The notes: generated by a model from the sequence alone, not told the origin. 64,000 nt of DNA from Luteipulveratus halotolerans (GCF_001247745.1 NZ_LAIR01000002.1:3844001-3908000), one strand, 5' to 3'; shown: positions 34,223-44,254, numbered from the stretch's first letter. Translations and numbers: made by a program.

Positions 34223-35509
34223 TCAGCCGGCGGCGGGCGGGATGTTCTGGTTGAGGTGGAACACGTTGTCCGGGTCCCACTGCGTCTTGAGCGCGCGCAG
34301 CCGGTCGAGATTGGCCGGCGGGTACGCCCGCGTCAGGCCGGCCGCGCCCTCGTCGGCGAGCGCGTTGACATAGACCCCGGACGCGTACGGCGACAATCGT
34401 GCCGCGGACTCGCGCGCGTCGGCGATGCGCTGCTCGTCCTCGGCGGGGTCGGTCCAGCGCGCGGCACCGACGTACTCGAACGCCGCATCGCGCTGGCTGA
34501 ACGCCGTCGCGTCGTCGGCCACGTCAGCGATCGCACCGCCGTACTGCTGCAGGCTCGCGCCCACCTCGGGGTGATGGGCGACGAACGCGTCGATCACCCC
34601 GTCGGACAGCTCGCGGAAGTAGTGGCCCTTCCAGTAGCGCCGGAACGTGTGGCCGCGCGTCATGTCGTCACGACGCTGCAGGTCGACGTACGACTGCGGC
34701 ACGACCCTCCGGGCGGTCGGCGTCCCCAGCGCCCGCAGCCGCTCGACGTGTGCCTGCCCGGCGTCGACGTCGCCCACCCACACGAACCCGAGGGTCGCCA
34801 CACCGCCGGCGACGGTGGCGGCGTACGTCGCCTCGCGTGGCGCCTCGGCGCTGAGGTCGCGCCAGGTGCGGAGTACGCCGGTCGCGGCCTCGGCGGCGAA
34901 GTCCAGCTCGACGCTCAAGGCCTGCGTGCCCGTGTCGTGGAGAGCGAACTCGAACTCGGTGACCACGCCGAAGTTGCCTCCGCCACCACGCAGACCCCAG
35001 GCGAGCTCGGCGTTGTCGTCGGTCGAGGCCCGCACCACCTCACCCGACGCGGTCACCATCTCGAATGCGACCACGTTGTCGCACGAGAGCCCGAATCTCC
35101 TTGCGAGCCAACCCATTCCGCCGCCCAACGTGAGCCCGCCGACACCCGTGTGCGAGACGTTGCCGGCCGTCGTGGCGAGACCGTGAGGCTGCGTCGCGGC
35201 GTCGAGAGCCCCGAGCAGCGCACCGCCCTGGACCCACGCCCGACGGCGCTCGGGGTCGACGCGCACGGAGCCCATCGGCGTCAGATCGAGCATCACGCCG
35301 CCGTCAGGAACGGCGTGGCCGACGATGCTGTGTCCTCCGCAGCGCACGCCCACCTCGAGGCCGCGCTCGCGGGCGTACGCCAGCGCGGCACGCACGTCGT
35401 CGACGCCACCGCACCGGGCGATCACCGCCGGCCGACGGTCGACCATGGTGTTCCAGACCTGGCGGGCGTCGTCGTACCCGGCGTCGTCGGGCTGCAGCAG
35501 ATCCACCAC
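34223..35509 (-). CDS. FAD-linked oxidase (berberine-bridge-enzyme-like, PCMH domain)
   Basis: A 428-residue flavoprotein. The FAD-binding PCMH domain (about 25-210) has VRCGGHSIVGHAVPDGGVML, whose His is the usual covalent FAD attachment site, and GVGGLTLGGGMGWLARRFGL. The second covalent site of bicovalent members, a Cys, is replaced here (GNVSHTG), so attachment is probably through His alone. A substrate domain and a C-terminal BBE motif (DNVFHLNQNIPP) follow. These enzymes oxidise sugars, alkaloids or phenolics with oxygen; the substrate is unknown. No signal peptide. The start is GTG with AGGAG upstream. Confidence 0.9.
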   Translation of the reverse strand: MVDLLQPDDAGYDDARQVWNTMVDRRPAVIARCGGVDDVRAALAYARERGLEVGVRCGGHSIVGHAVPDGGVMLDLTPMGSVRVDPERRRAWVQGGALLGALDAATQPHGLATTAGNVSHTGVGGLTLGGGMGWLARRFGLSCDNVVAFEMVTASGEVVRASTDDNAELAWGLRGGGGNFGVVTEFEFALHDTGTQALSVELDFAAEAATGVLRTWRDLSAEAPREATYAATVAGGVATLGFVWVGDVDAGQAHVERLRALGTPTARRVVPQSYVDLQRRDDMTRGHTFRRYWKGHYFRELSDGVIDAFVAHHPEVGASLQQYGGAIADVADDATAFSQRDAAFEYVGAARWTDPAEDEQRIADARESAARLSPYASGVYVNALADEGAAGLTRAYPPANLDRLRALKTQWDPDNVFHLNQNIPPAAG

Positions 35510-35622
35510 GGAAGGCTCCTTCGCCGAAGAGTGCCTCCAGCGTGGCGCACCGCGCGCCCGGACTCATCTCCGTTCCTGCGCAGATGTCCGTCAGGACAGG
35601 CGAGGTGTCCGGGCGGACCGGG

Positions 35623-36582
35623 TCAGCCGAGGTGGGCGATGACCCGTCGCATCGCGTCGACCCCGGCGTCGGCGCCACCGCGCATCGCAGCCGGGTCGGT
35701 CTCGCCGCGACCGACGTGCGGTGACTGCTCGCCCGGTCGCACCGTGAGGACGGCCGGGTCGGTCGAGGCGTCGACGGCGTACTGCTCGAGGCGTGCGGCG
35801 ACCTCTCCGGCGCGAGAGTTGCGCTGCAAGAAGGCTTCTCGGGCTCCGGGCGCGTGCCGGCGCATCCACCGGTCGGTGATCCACTGCACCGCACGTGAGT
35901 CGTTGGACAGGCTGCCGCGCGGACGCGTCGCGAGCGCGAGCACGTGGGTGGCGCCGGCCGCGATCGGGGTGTCGAGCGGGATCGACTCGGACAGGCCGGC
36001 GTCCAGGAAGCGGCGACCGCCGAACGCCAGCGGTCGCCCGGCGAGGATCGGCAGTCCGGAGCTCGCGCGCATCGCGAGGTGCAGCGACGCCTTGTCGTGG
36101 ACGAGCGGGCCGAGGTCGCACGACGCGCCCGTGGCGGCGTCGGTGGCGAGCGGGTGCAGGCTGATCGGGTTGGCGAGGATCGCGTCGGCGTCCAGGCCCA
36201 GCGTCTGGTCGTAGTAGGTCTCGATCAGCCACTCGACGTCGTACGGCGGGCGGCCGTGCAGGACGTTGGTGCGCCGGGTCGCACGGGCGTACGACGGTGG
36301 GTCGGTCCACGCCTCCAGCCCGGCGTCGATGTGGCCGCTGAGCAGCCACGCCGCGGTGAGCGTGCCCGCGGACGAGCCGTAGACCGCGTCGAACGCCGGC
36401 AGCAGCCCGGCCTCGTCGAGCACGGCAGCCATGCCGCCGGCGATGACGCCGCGGTTGCCGCCGCCCTCGATGGAGAGCACGACCCGCATCCCGTCGGTGC
36501 GTGCGGTGGGTGTGCTGCCGGCCCGGATGCGCTCCTGGATCGCACGGAGCACGGCGTGATCTCGCTTCGCCTCGACGGGCAC
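35623..36582 (-). CDS. Patatin-like phospholipase
   Basis: A 319-residue acyl hydrolase with the full patatin signature: oxyanion loop EGGGNRGV, nucleophile elbow GSSAG (Ser71) and the catalytic Asp in FLDAGLSES (Asp194). It likely hydrolyses phospholipid or other acyl esters in the cytosol or at the membrane. No signal peptide is seen. The GTG at 36582 has AGGGAGGAATC immediately upstream. It is divergent from the Old Yellow Enzyme gene, and no regulator of its own is adjacent. Confidence 0.9.
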   Translation of the reverse strand: MPVEAKRDHAVLRAIQERIRAGSTPTARTDGMRVVLSIEGGGNRGVIAGGMAAVLDEAGLLPAFDAVYGSSAGTLTAAWLLSGHIDAGLEAWTDPPSYARATRRTNVLHGRPPYDVEWLIETYYDQTLGLDADAILANPISLHPLATDAATGASCDLGPLVHDKASLHLAMRASSGLPILAGRPLAFGGRRFLDAGLSESIPLDTPIAAGATHVLALATRPRGSLSNDSRAVQWITDRWMRRHAPGAREAFLQRNSRAGEVAARLEQYAVDASTDPAVLTVRPGEQSPHVGRGETDPAAMRGGADAGVDAMRRVIAHLG

Positions 36583-36671
36583 GATTCCTCCCTACAGGTG
36601 TGGCCGGAGGCGAGAGTACGCCCGTCGTCGGAGGGCGGGTCGCAGGGTCCTGGAATAAAAGGTGGCCGACC

Positions 36672-36688
36672 ACAGATATATCTGGTGG
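36672..36688. promoter_or_regulatory. Palindromic operator candidate upstream of the OYE-marR operon
   Basis: AGATATATCT (36674-36683) is a perfect palindrome, with CCAC before and GTGG just after it extending the symmetry. It sits 36 bases before the flavin oxidoreductase ATG, in an AT-rich patch within GC-rich DNA. MarR proteins bind such sites, and a MarR gene is second in this operon. Confidence 0.55.
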
Positions 36689-36718
36689 CTGGCAACACAT
36701 CTATGGAAGGACTGGCCG

Positions 36719-37798
36719 ATGACCCTCCTCTGGACCCCGACGACCGTGGGAGCGATGCAGCTGCCGCACCGCCTCGCGATGGCTCCGATGACCCGCGACC
36801 GCGCACTCCCCGACGGCACACCCGGCCCGTCGGCAGCCCGCTACTACGCCCAGCGCGCATCGCTGGGCCTGCTCATCACCGAGGGCACACAGCCCAGCGA
36901 GGACGGTCAGGGCTACCTCCTCACGCCCGGACTGCACACCGACGAGCACGTCCGCGGCTGGCGCGAGGTCGCCGATGCCGTGCACGCCGAGGGCGGCCAC
37001 CTCGTCGTCCAGCTGATGCACGCCGGCCGGCTCTCGCACCCGGACAACACCCCGCACGGCCGCCAGTCCGTCGCGCCGTCGGCGATCGCGTCCGGTACTC
37101 AGATGTTCACGGCCGAGGGGATGAAGGACGCCCCCGAACCGCGTGCCCTCACCACCGACGAGGTCCGGGCGACCGTCGACGACTTCCGACAGGCCGCCCG
37201 ACGGGCCGTCGACGCCGGCATCGACGCGGTCGAGATCCACGGGGCCAACGGATATCTCGTGCAGCAGTTCCTCGCCGAGGCGTCCAATGCGCGCACCGAC
37301 GAGTACGGCGGATCTCCTTCAGCACGAGCGCAGTTCGCGATCCAGGTGGTCCGTGCGGTCGTTGACGAGATCGGCGCCGCCCGCACCGCGATCCGCATCT
37401 CGCCGGCCCCGGCTGAGGGTGGCGTCGACCACGCCGGCATCGACGAGGGCGAGACGAGCCGCGAGGTCTACCGGCACCTGATCGCCGGCATCGCACCGCT
37501 GCGACCGGCGTACTTGCACGTGATGCACCACGGTGACGACGCCTTCCTCAAGGAGATCCGTGAGCTGTGGCCCACCACGCTGATCGTCAACCGTCCCGGC
37601 CGTGACCGCGACACCATCGCCGACGACGTCGACGCGGGCCTGGCCGACGTGGTGAGCATCGGCGCTCGCGCTCTCGCGAACCCCGATCTGGCACACCGGC
37701 TGCGCACAGGGGCCGACCTCAACGAACCCGACCGCGCGAGCTTCTTCGGCGGCGGCGACGAGGGCTACGTCGACTACCCTGCGCTGACCACCAGCTGA
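36719..37798 (+). CDS. Old Yellow Enzyme family NADH:flavin oxidoreductase
   Basis: A 359-residue TIM-barrel flavoprotein. FMN-binding LPHRLAMAPMTRDRA opens the barrel, LVVQLMHAGRLSHP and AVEIHGANGYLVQQFLAE carry the conserved His-Asn substrate pair, and NARTDEYGGS holds the catalytic Tyr. These enzymes reduce activated alkenes and some nitro-compounds and often protect against electrophiles. The ATG at 36719 is chosen from GGAAGGACTGGCC upstream. A MarR gene begins 12 bases after its stop. Confidence 0.93.
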   Translation: MTLLWTPTTVGAMQLPHRLAMAPMTRDRALPDGTPGPSAARYYAQRASLGLLITEGTQPSEDGQGYLLTPGLHTDEHVRGWREVADAVHAEGGHLVVQLMHAGRLSHPDNTPHGRQSVAPSAIASGTQMFTAEGMKDAPEPRALTTDEVRATVDDFRQAARRAVDAGIDAVEIHGANGYLVQQFLAEASNARTDEYGGSPSARAQFAIQVVRAVVDEIGAARTAIRISPAPAEGGVDHAGIDEGETSREVYRHLIAGIAPLRPAYLHVMHHGDDAFLKEIRELWPTTLIVNRPGRDRDTIADDVDAGLADVVSIGARALANPDLAHRLRTGADLNEPDRASFFGGGDEGYVDYPALTTS

Positions 37799-37809
37799 GA
37801 GGACCTGCC

Positions 37810-38283
37810 ATGAGCGACGGCGAGCGCGTCTGCGACCGGCACCCGGTCAGCAACGCGATCTTCGTGGTCGCTCGCGCGCACCGGGCGATGATGGCCTGCC
37901 TGCTGCGTGACCTCGGCCTGCACCCCGGTCAGGAGATCCTGCTCATGGAGCTGTGGGACCACGACGGTCGCTCTCAGCGTCAGCTCGGCGAGGCGCTCGC
38001 GGTCGACCACTCCACGATCGCCAAGTCCGTCCGGCGGCTCGAGGACGCCGGCCTGGTCACGCGGGCTCGCAGCGCGCAGGACGGCCGGGTCACCGTCGTC
38101 ACGCTCACCGATGCGGGCCGAGCTCTCGAGCAACGCGTCGAGCAGGCGTGGGCCGAGCTGGACCGGCGTACGACCGAGGGCATGACCTCCGAGGACCAGA
38201 CGGCGTTCGTCGAGCTGGCGACCGCCATCGAACGACGCGTGCGCGACCGGGGCGACAGCTGCTCGCCGTCGCCCGAGGCCTGA
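37810..38283 (+). CDS. MarR-family transcriptional regulator
   Basis: A 157-residue winged-helix dimer. The core reads LHPGQEILLMELWDHDGRSQ, then QLGEALAVDHSTIAKSVRRL as the recognition helix, then RSAQDGRVTVVTLTDAG as the wing. Helices at both ends dimerise. Two Cys (CDRH near residue 8, MACLL near 29) could sense electrophiles, an inference from the neighbouring reductase. It is co-transcribed with the Old Yellow Enzyme and probably represses that operon. Confidence 0.92.
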   Translation: MSDGERVCDRHPVSNAIFVVARAHRAMMACLLRDLGLHPGQEILLMELWDHDGRSQRQLGEALAVDHSTIAKSVRRLEDAGLVTRARSAQDGRVTVVTLTDAGRALEQRVEQAWAELDRRTTEGMTSEDQTAFVELATAIERRVRDRGDSCSPSPEA

Positions 38284-38309
38284 CGCGGGGGCAGTCCTTC
38301 CCTCACCGC

Positions 38310-38349
38310 GGGTGTCGGAATGCGCGCCATACCGCGCATTTCGACACCC
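38310..38349. terminator. Long hairpin after the OYE-marR operon
   Basis: GGGTGTCGGAATGCGCG (38310-38326) pairs with CGCGCATTTCGACACCC (38333-38349) with one mismatch and a six-base loop. It lies 26 bases past the marR stop. No T-tract. The rest of 38284-38474 holds no gene. Confidence 0.7.
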
Positions 38350-38474
38350 GTTGCCGCGTCCGCGGCCCCGAACCCCGCGAGAACGGCCATGTCCGCGTTG
38401 TCGCAACCGGCGACCGCCGTTCGTGGTGATCATGAGGGGCGGCGCCCGGCCGCCCGGTCTGTGGAGGTAGGTCC

Positions 38475-39068
38475 ATGAGTCAACGCGTGTGCGCCAACCT
38501 GTCGGTCTCGCTCGACGGCATTGCTGCGGGCCATCACCAGACGAAGGAGCGTCCGTTCGGCAACCAGATCGGCGAGCGCATGGACGTCTGGATGTTCGAG
38601 CGCACCGCCGACCATCAGGCCGAGGTCGACGCGATCGTCGACGCGGGTGCTTTCGTGATGGGCCGCAACATGTTCGGGCCCGATCGCGGTGACTGGGACC
38701 TGGACTGGAAAGGCTGGTGGGGAGACGACCCGCCGTACCACGCTCCCGTCTTCGTGCTCGCCCACCGTGAGCGCGCGCCGATCGAGACGGAGGGCGGTAC
38801 GACGTTCCACTTCGTCACCGACGGCATCGAGTCTGCGCTCGCTCGGGCGCGTGAGGCAGCGGGCGACCGCGACGTCGCGGTCATGGGTGGCGCGACGACG
38901 ATCAACCAGTACCTCAGGGCCGGCCTGATCGACGAGCTCAGCCTGCACATCCTGCCGATCACGGTCGGCGACGGCGTGCGCATCTTCGACGGCGTCGGCG
39001 AGATCGAGCTGAAGCCGGTGTCGAGCCGTACGACGCCGGAGGTCACCCACGTGACCTGGCGGCGCTGA
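38475..39068 (+). CDS. Dihydrofolate reductase-family (RibD C-terminal domain) protein
   Basis: A 197-residue Rossmann-like reductase. RVCANLSVSLDGIAAG opens the fold with the catalytic-region Asp, DAGAFVMGRNMF and APVFVLAHRERA follow, and the NADPH-binding strand DVAVMGGATTINQYLRAGLI ends in DELSLHILPITVGDGVRIF. Stand-alone proteins of this family are widespread in actinobacteria with unknown substrates; they are not true dihydrofolate reductases. A GGAGGTAGGTCC site precedes the ATG. Confidence 0.88.
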   Translation: MSQRVCANLSVSLDGIAAGHHQTKERPFGNQIGERMDVWMFERTADHQAEVDAIVDAGAFVMGRNMFGPDRGDWDLDWKGWWGDDPPYHAPVFVLAHRERAPIETEGGTTFHFVTDGIESALARAREAAGDRDVAVMGGATTINQYLRAGLIDELSLHILPITVGDGVRIFDGVGEIELKPVSSRTTPEVTHVTWRR

Positions 39069-39262
39069 CCGTCGTACGACGAATTCCGTTGCGTTCCAAG
39101 CGCATTCGTGCTGGCAAGGGTCACCCCTCCTGAGAGCGATCTCGGATGTCGTGCCGATGTAGCCCTGCCCGCCACGGTGGTCCCATCGGTTCACAGCCGA
39201 CCCGCCGGACTGCCTGAGGGGACGGTCCGGCGGGCAGGGGAACACACACTCGGGAGGGCACG

Positions 39263-39673
39263 ATGGGTTCACGGATGAAGAAGGCCGGGGCGACGCTGTT
39301 CGCAGCGGGCGCGATCGGTGCGGGCATGGTCGGTCTGGGCGCCGAGTCGGCGTCGGCCGCGACCTACAACGGCGTCTGCGGAAGCGGCTATCGGGTCGTC
39401 GACCAGCACGCCGTCACGGGCGGCACGGTCTTCCTGACCTACAACGGCACCAGGAACTGTGTGGTCACCGTGCGCAACACGGCCGGCGCCAAGGTCTGGA
39501 TGGTCGCGGTCGTCGGGCTGTCGTCGCACAGCACGTGGGACGGGGACGACGAGGGCTCGTACTCGTCGTACGCCGGCCCGGTCTACTCCGACCCGTCGGC
39601 CGGTCACTGCATCGACTGGGGCGGCGAGATCTCGGGCAGCCGCTTCATCGCGCGTGACACGCACTGCGGCTGA
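39263..39673 (+). CDS. Secreted SapA-like (spore-associated protein A family) protein
   Basis: A 136-residue precursor with a signal peptide (MKKAGATLFAAGAIGAGMVG, cleavage likely after SASA near residue 34). The mature part reads YNGVCGSGYRVVDQHAVTGG, then TVFLTYNGTRNCVVTVRN, then YAGPVYSDPSAGHCIDWGGE and ends DTHCG; four Cys could form two disulfides. This matches the Streptomyces spore-associated protein A family, small secreted proteins of unknown function. GGGAGGGCACG precedes the ATG. Confidence 0.82.
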   Translation: MGSRMKKAGATLFAAGAIGAGMVGLGAESASAATYNGVCGSGYRVVDQHAVTGGTVFLTYNGTRNCVVTVRNTAGAKVWMVAVVGLSSHSTWDGDDEGSYSSYAGPVYSDPSAGHCIDWGGEISGSRFIARDTHCG

Positions 39674-39741
39674 CCACTGACTCCTGACCGGCGGCACGAG
39701 GGCCGCCTCCCGTGCTCCCTGGCCGGGAGGCGGGCCGCCGG

Positions 39742-42692
39742 TCAGGGCAACGCGTGCAACGCCGCCTCGGCCTCGTCGGCCTGCTCGTCCGCACCGATCG
39801 AACGCCACAGCTCGGCGGTGCGGGTGAGGTACGACGACGCCGCGGCCACGTCGCCGGTGTCGGCCTCCAGCTGGGCGAGCAGGCGCCAGCACTCGGCCTC
39901 GTCACCGCGGGTGCTGTGGCGACGGAACAGCCGCGCCGCGCCCGTCAGACTCATCTGGGCGCGGACGACATCACGTCGGTCGACGTGGATCTGCCCGGCA
40001 CGGACGAGGGTGTAGGCGATGCAGCGGTCGTCGCGCAGGACCGTGAGGATCTCCAGCGCCCGGTCGAGGCAGGCGAGGGCCGTGTCGGAGTCGTCGAGCT
40101 GGTGGTGCAGCCGGCTGACCTCGCGCAGCACGACGGCCTCGCGGTGCTCGTCACCGAGGTCGACGCACATCATCAGGGCCTGGTCGAACCACGGCCTGGC
40201 CTCGACCGGTCGGCCCTGCGCGAGCAGGAGCATCCCGTACGCACTGCGCAGCTGCGCCTCCAGGTGCCGGCCGTCGTCAGCGGCGATCGCGAGGTCGAGT
40301 GCCTCACGCAGGTAGGTCTCGGCGGTGTCGTAGCGGCCGAGGAACCGGTCGATGGTGGCGAGGCCGGCGACGGACAGAGCCATGCCGAGGGTGTCGTCCG
40401 CGGCTGTGAACAGCGTCGCGGCTCGGCGCAGGTTGGCGATCGCGTCGGGGAAGTCGTCGCGGTAGATCTGCACCTGGGCCAGGCCGCGGCGCAGCATCGC
40501 CTGCCCGACGACGTGGTCCTGCGACACCCGCAGCGCGATCTCGTGGCTGCGCGTCCAGTCCTCCAGGAGGGCGCGGTGGTCGAAGTAGGGAGCGGCGCTG
40601 GCGGCGAGCTCGCAGCACGCGTCGCCGAGCTGCCACTCGGCCGCGAGCTCGATGGCGCCCAGGAGTGCGAGCCGCTCGGCGTCGAACCAGTGGACCGGGT
40701 CGTCGAACAGCGTCTCGACCTCGTCCCCCGGCAGAGACATCCGAGGCGCGACACCGCACGGCGGCTGCGCCAGGCTCGGAGGCAGGCGTTCGACGACACG
40801 GTCGACGATGTCCAGCCAGGTGGCGAGCAGCCGTTCGACGGCCGCACGTCGGTCGGCCAGAGGGATGTGCTCGGCGTCCTCGACGGCGTACGCGCGCACC
40901 AGGTCGTGCAGGCGGTAGCGCGGCTGGCCGTTGACGTCCGAGCTCATGAGGCGCAGCAGGTTGGCGTCGACGAGCTGGTCGACGACGTGGTCGGGGCGGC
41001 GGCCGAGCAGCGCACCCACGACCCAGCCGGGGACGGTGTGCGGGCCGATGAGGCCGAGCAGCCTGAACGCGCGGAGGGCGTCGGCGGGCAGCTGGCGCAC
41101 GCTCAGCTCGAGGCTGGCCCGTACGCCGAGGCTGCCGAGCCGCAGCTCGGTGAGGCGACCGGACTCGTCCTCCAGACGGGTACGCAGCACCCGCAGCGAC
41201 CACGACGGGCGGCTCGCGAGCCGGCCGCCGGCGATGCGCAGGGCGAGTGGCAGGTGGTCGCAGGCCCGGGCGATCGCGGCGGCCTCGTCGGGCTCGCGCT
41301 CGACGCGCTCGGTGCCGATCATGCGCCCGAGCAGGTCGATGGACTCGGCCTCGGACAGGTGGTGCAGGTCGACGGTGTGCGAACCCACGAGGTCGGCCAG
41401 CTGCCAGCGCGTCGTCACGAGCAGCGCGCCGTGACCGGGCGGCGGCATGAGCGGCTCGACCTGCTCGGAGCAGCCCGCGTCGTCGAGCACGAGCAGCAGC
41501 TGACGCTGCGTCATCAGCGAGCGGTAGAGCGCGGCGCGCGCCTCGAGCCCCGGCGGTACGGCCGTGCCGGTCACCCCGAACGCGCTGAGCACCTCGGCCA
41601 GCAGATCCTCCGGCCGCCGCGGGCACGCCGCCGTACCCGACAGGTCGAGGTAGAGCTGGCCGTCGGGGTAGTCGTCGGCGAGCGCACGTCCGCAGCGGAC
41701 CGCGAGCGTTGACTTGCCCGTGCCGGGCGCGCCATGGATGACGACGACCCGCGCACGGTCATCGGCCTCCGAACGGCGCAGCTGGTGCAGGACGAGGTCG
41801 AGCTGTCCGGACCGACCGGTGAAGTCGGGGACGTCGGCGGGCAGCTGGTGGACGGGGTGCACCTGGACCGACAGCGGCGGCGGGGGTTCGGGCGGCGAGG
41901 TCGGCGAGAGCGGCGCGGGCACCTGGTCGGCGGGAGCGGGCGTCACGACCAGCGCCTCGCCGGCGAGGACCTGCCGGTGCAGCTCTTGCAGGGTCGGGCC
42001 CGGCTCGATGCCGAGCTCGTCGACGAGCGTGGTGCGCAGTCGCTGGTACTCCTGCAGCGCCTCCGCCGGCCGCTCGCTCAGGCACAGGGTCACCATCAGC
42101 TGGCGCCACAGCTCTTCGCGCAACGGCGTCTCGGTGATGTGGCGGCGCAGCTCGCTCACCAGCTCACGATGGCGCCCGCACCGGATGTCGGCCTCGACGC
42201 GTGCCTCCAGCGCGGTCAGTCGCACCTCGGCGAGCTGGTCGACCTCGGCACGGACGGCGTCCCGCGCGGGCACGTCGTCGTACGCCGATGCGCCGTCCCA
42301 CAGGTCGAGGGCCTCGGCGAGCAGCCGGGCGGCCTCGACGTGATCGCCGCCGCGCAGCCTCTCGTGCCCCGCTCGGCCAGGACCCGGAACGCCGCAGCGT
42401 CCACGTCGTCGGCGGTGAGGTCGAGCCGGTAACCGGGCGGGACCGTCGCGAGCAGCCGCCCCTCGCGGTCGTCGAGCATCCGGCGCAGGCGCAGCACGTA
42501 GCCGTGGATCTGGGTCGTCGCACTGCGCGGCGCGCGGTCACCCCAGGTGTCGGCGATCAGCTGGTCGACCGAGACGACACCGCCCTGCGCTGCGGTGAGC
42601 CGGGACAGGACGGCTCCGAGCTTGGTGCCGCCGAGACGCTGCCAGGCCGTGCCGTCGTACACCGCGACTGGTCCGAGGACGCGTACGCGCAT
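39742..42692 (-). pseudogene. AfsR/SARP-type regulator (BTAD, NB-ARC, TPR), disrupted by one frameshift
   Basis: From ATG 42692 the protein starts MRVRVLGPVAVYDGTAWQRL with an OmpR-type winged helix and the start of a BTAD domain, but after AAFRVLAERG the frame is lost. Adding one base in the four-C run at 42367-42370 restores HERLRGGDHVEAARLLAEAL and joins the 843-codon frame, which holds the rest of BTAD, an NB-ARC ATPase (Walker A GAPGTGKST, then LLLVLDDAG) and C-terminal TPR-like repeats to 39742. The whole would be about 980 residues, a normal length for AfsR-like activators. Causes could be a real mutation, a sequencing error or, less likely, programmed shifting. It is divergent from the MFS gene, itself damaged. 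Confidence 0.85.
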
Positions 42693-42821
42693 GGCCGAGG
42701 TCTCCTGAGCAGGTCGCGCCCGTGGGACAGGAGAGCAGGTGGGACGCCAGAACTTCGCCGTGTCCCCCGACTCTGGCAGGCCCGCACGCACGAGGGGGAC
42801 GGACGTCCTGGACCCGCGGCG

Positions 42822-42827
42822 AGCCTA
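42822..42827 (-). promoter_or_regulatory. Putative -10 box of the AfsR-type gene
   Basis: TAGGCT on the reverse strand 130 bases upstream of the regulator ATG. It is the same hexamer as at the fdh operon. It overlaps the place where the 5' part of the divergent MFS gene would be expected. Confidence 0.3.
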
Positions 42828-42867
42828 GACCAGCGCGTCAGTCCAGCGGCGAGACGGCTCCCATGGC

Positions 42868-44178
42868 TTGGTCGAGGTGCCCGTGCTCGGCACGCTGCCG
42901 GCCGAGCTCGACACCAGCGCCAGCACCGTCAGCTGGCTGCTCACCTCGACCCTGCTCGTCGCTGCGGTGACCGTGCCGATCCTCGGGCGACTGGGCGACA
43001 TGTTCGGCAAGCGGCTGATGCTGCTCGTCGCGATCGGCGCGCTCACCGTGGGCTCACTGATCACGGCGCTCACCGACAACGTCGCCCTGCTCATCGTCGG
43101 CCGCGCCGTCCAGGGCGCGTCGGCCGCGGCGATCCCGCTGGGCATCAGCCTGCTCGCGACCCTGATGCCCAAGGAGCGCGTCGGCTCGTCGGTCGCGCTC
43201 ATCAGCGCGATGCTCGGGGTCGGCGGCGCTCTCGGCCTGCCGCTCGCGGGCTTCGTCGCCGAGCACGCCGACTTCCACGCGCTGTTCTGGATCACGACGG
43301 CCGCAGGAGCCGCGACGTTCGTCGGCATCCTCGCGGTCGTCCCCGAGTCGACGGTCCGTACGGGTGGTCGGGTCGACCTCGTCGGTGCCGGTCTGCTCGC
43401 GGTCGGTCTGGTCTGCCTGATGCTCCCGCTCGCGCAGAGCGCCGAGGGGGGCTGGGGCTCGCTGCGCGTCTGGGGTCTGATCGCCGCCGCCGCGGTCGTC
43501 CTGCTCGTGTTCGGCTGGACCCAGCTGCGCATCACCGACCCGCTCGTCGACCTCACCGCGCTGCGCAGCCGCCCGATCATCCTGACCAACCTCGCGTCGG
43601 TCCTGTTCGGGTTCGCGCTGTTCGCGTCGTTCATCGGCACGGCGTCGTTCATCGAGGCGCCCGGGTCGAGCGGCTACGGGTTCGGGTCGAGCCTGCTCGT
43701 CGGCGGGCTCGCGCTGCTGCCCTCCGGTCTGGCGATGCTCGCGCTGTCGCCCGTCGCGGCCCGGCTGATCGAGGTGCGCGGTGCGCCGTTCACCCTGGCG
43801 CTCGGTGCCGTGATCGTCGCGGCAGGTTGGCTGATGCGCATCGTGCTGTCCGACGCGTTGTGGCAGGTCATCGTCGGCGCGACGGTGGTCGGCATCGGTA
43901 CGGGCATCGGCTACGCCGCGATCCCGTCGCTGATCAACGCCTACACGCCGCCGTCCGAGATCGCGGCGGCCAACGGGCTCAACTCGCTGTTCCGCAGCCT
44001 CGGCAGCTCGCTCGCCAGTGCGATCGGCGGCAGCATCCTCGCCGCCGACACGGTCATCCTCGGCCACTTCGCGGTGCCGTCGCTGACGGCGTACCGCGAG
44101 CTGTTCGCGGTGTGTGCCCTGGCGTCGGTCGCGGCTGCGGTCATCGTGATGCTCGTGCCGCGGCGGCAGCCCGCCTGA
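42868..44178 (+). CDS. MFS transporter (DHA2/drug-export type), N-terminally truncated
   Basis: The frame encodes 436 residues with the motif A loop GRLGDMFGKRL, motif B/C-like GRAVQGASAAAIP and GVGGALGLPLAGF, and about 13 helices, as in DHA2 exporters. The frame opens at an in-frame TAG (42826-42828) and its first possible start is a TTG at 42868. The first residues (VEVPVLGTLPAELDTSASTV) correspond to the loop after helix 1, so the first membrane helix and its upstream region are missing. It may be non-functional or use an atypical start. The adjacent AfsR-type regulator is frameshifted, so the pair seems to be decaying. Confidence 0.75.
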   Translation: MVEVPVLGTLPAELDTSASTVSWLLTSTLLVAAVTVPILGRLGDMFGKRLMLLVAIGALTVGSLITALTDNVALLIVGRAVQGASAAAIPLGISLLATLMPKERVGSSVALISAMLGVGGALGLPLAGFVAEHADFHALFWITTAAGAATFVGILAVVPESTVRTGGRVDLVGAGLLAVGLVCLMLPLAQSAEGGWGSLRVWGLIAAAAVVLLVFGWTQLRITDPLVDLTALRSRPIILTNLASVLFGFALFASFIGTASFIEAPGSSGYGFGSSLLVGGLALLPSGLAMLALSPVAARLIEVRGAPFTLALGAVIVAAGWLMRIVLSDALWQVIVGATVVGIGTGIGYAAIPSLINAYTPPSEIAAANGLNSLFRSLGSSLASAIGGSILAADTVILGHFAVPSLTAYRELFAVCALASVAAAVIVMLVPRRQPA

Positions 44179-44198
44179 CCGACTGAGCCGGCCCCGTC

Positions 44199-44254
44199 GT
44201 ACGAAACCTGTCTGTCCGGCACTCCATGCACTGCCGGCCAGACAGGTTTCGTAC
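44199..44254. repeat. Family 3 hairpin element (CTGTCTGTCCGGCA type)
   Basis: GTACGAAACCTGTCTGTCCGGCA (44199-44221) pairs with the mirror arm at 44232-44254 with one mismatch, around loop CTCCATGCAC. It lies 20 bases downstream of the MFS stop and may act as a terminator. A second copy lies at 49909-49960. Confidence 0.8.
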
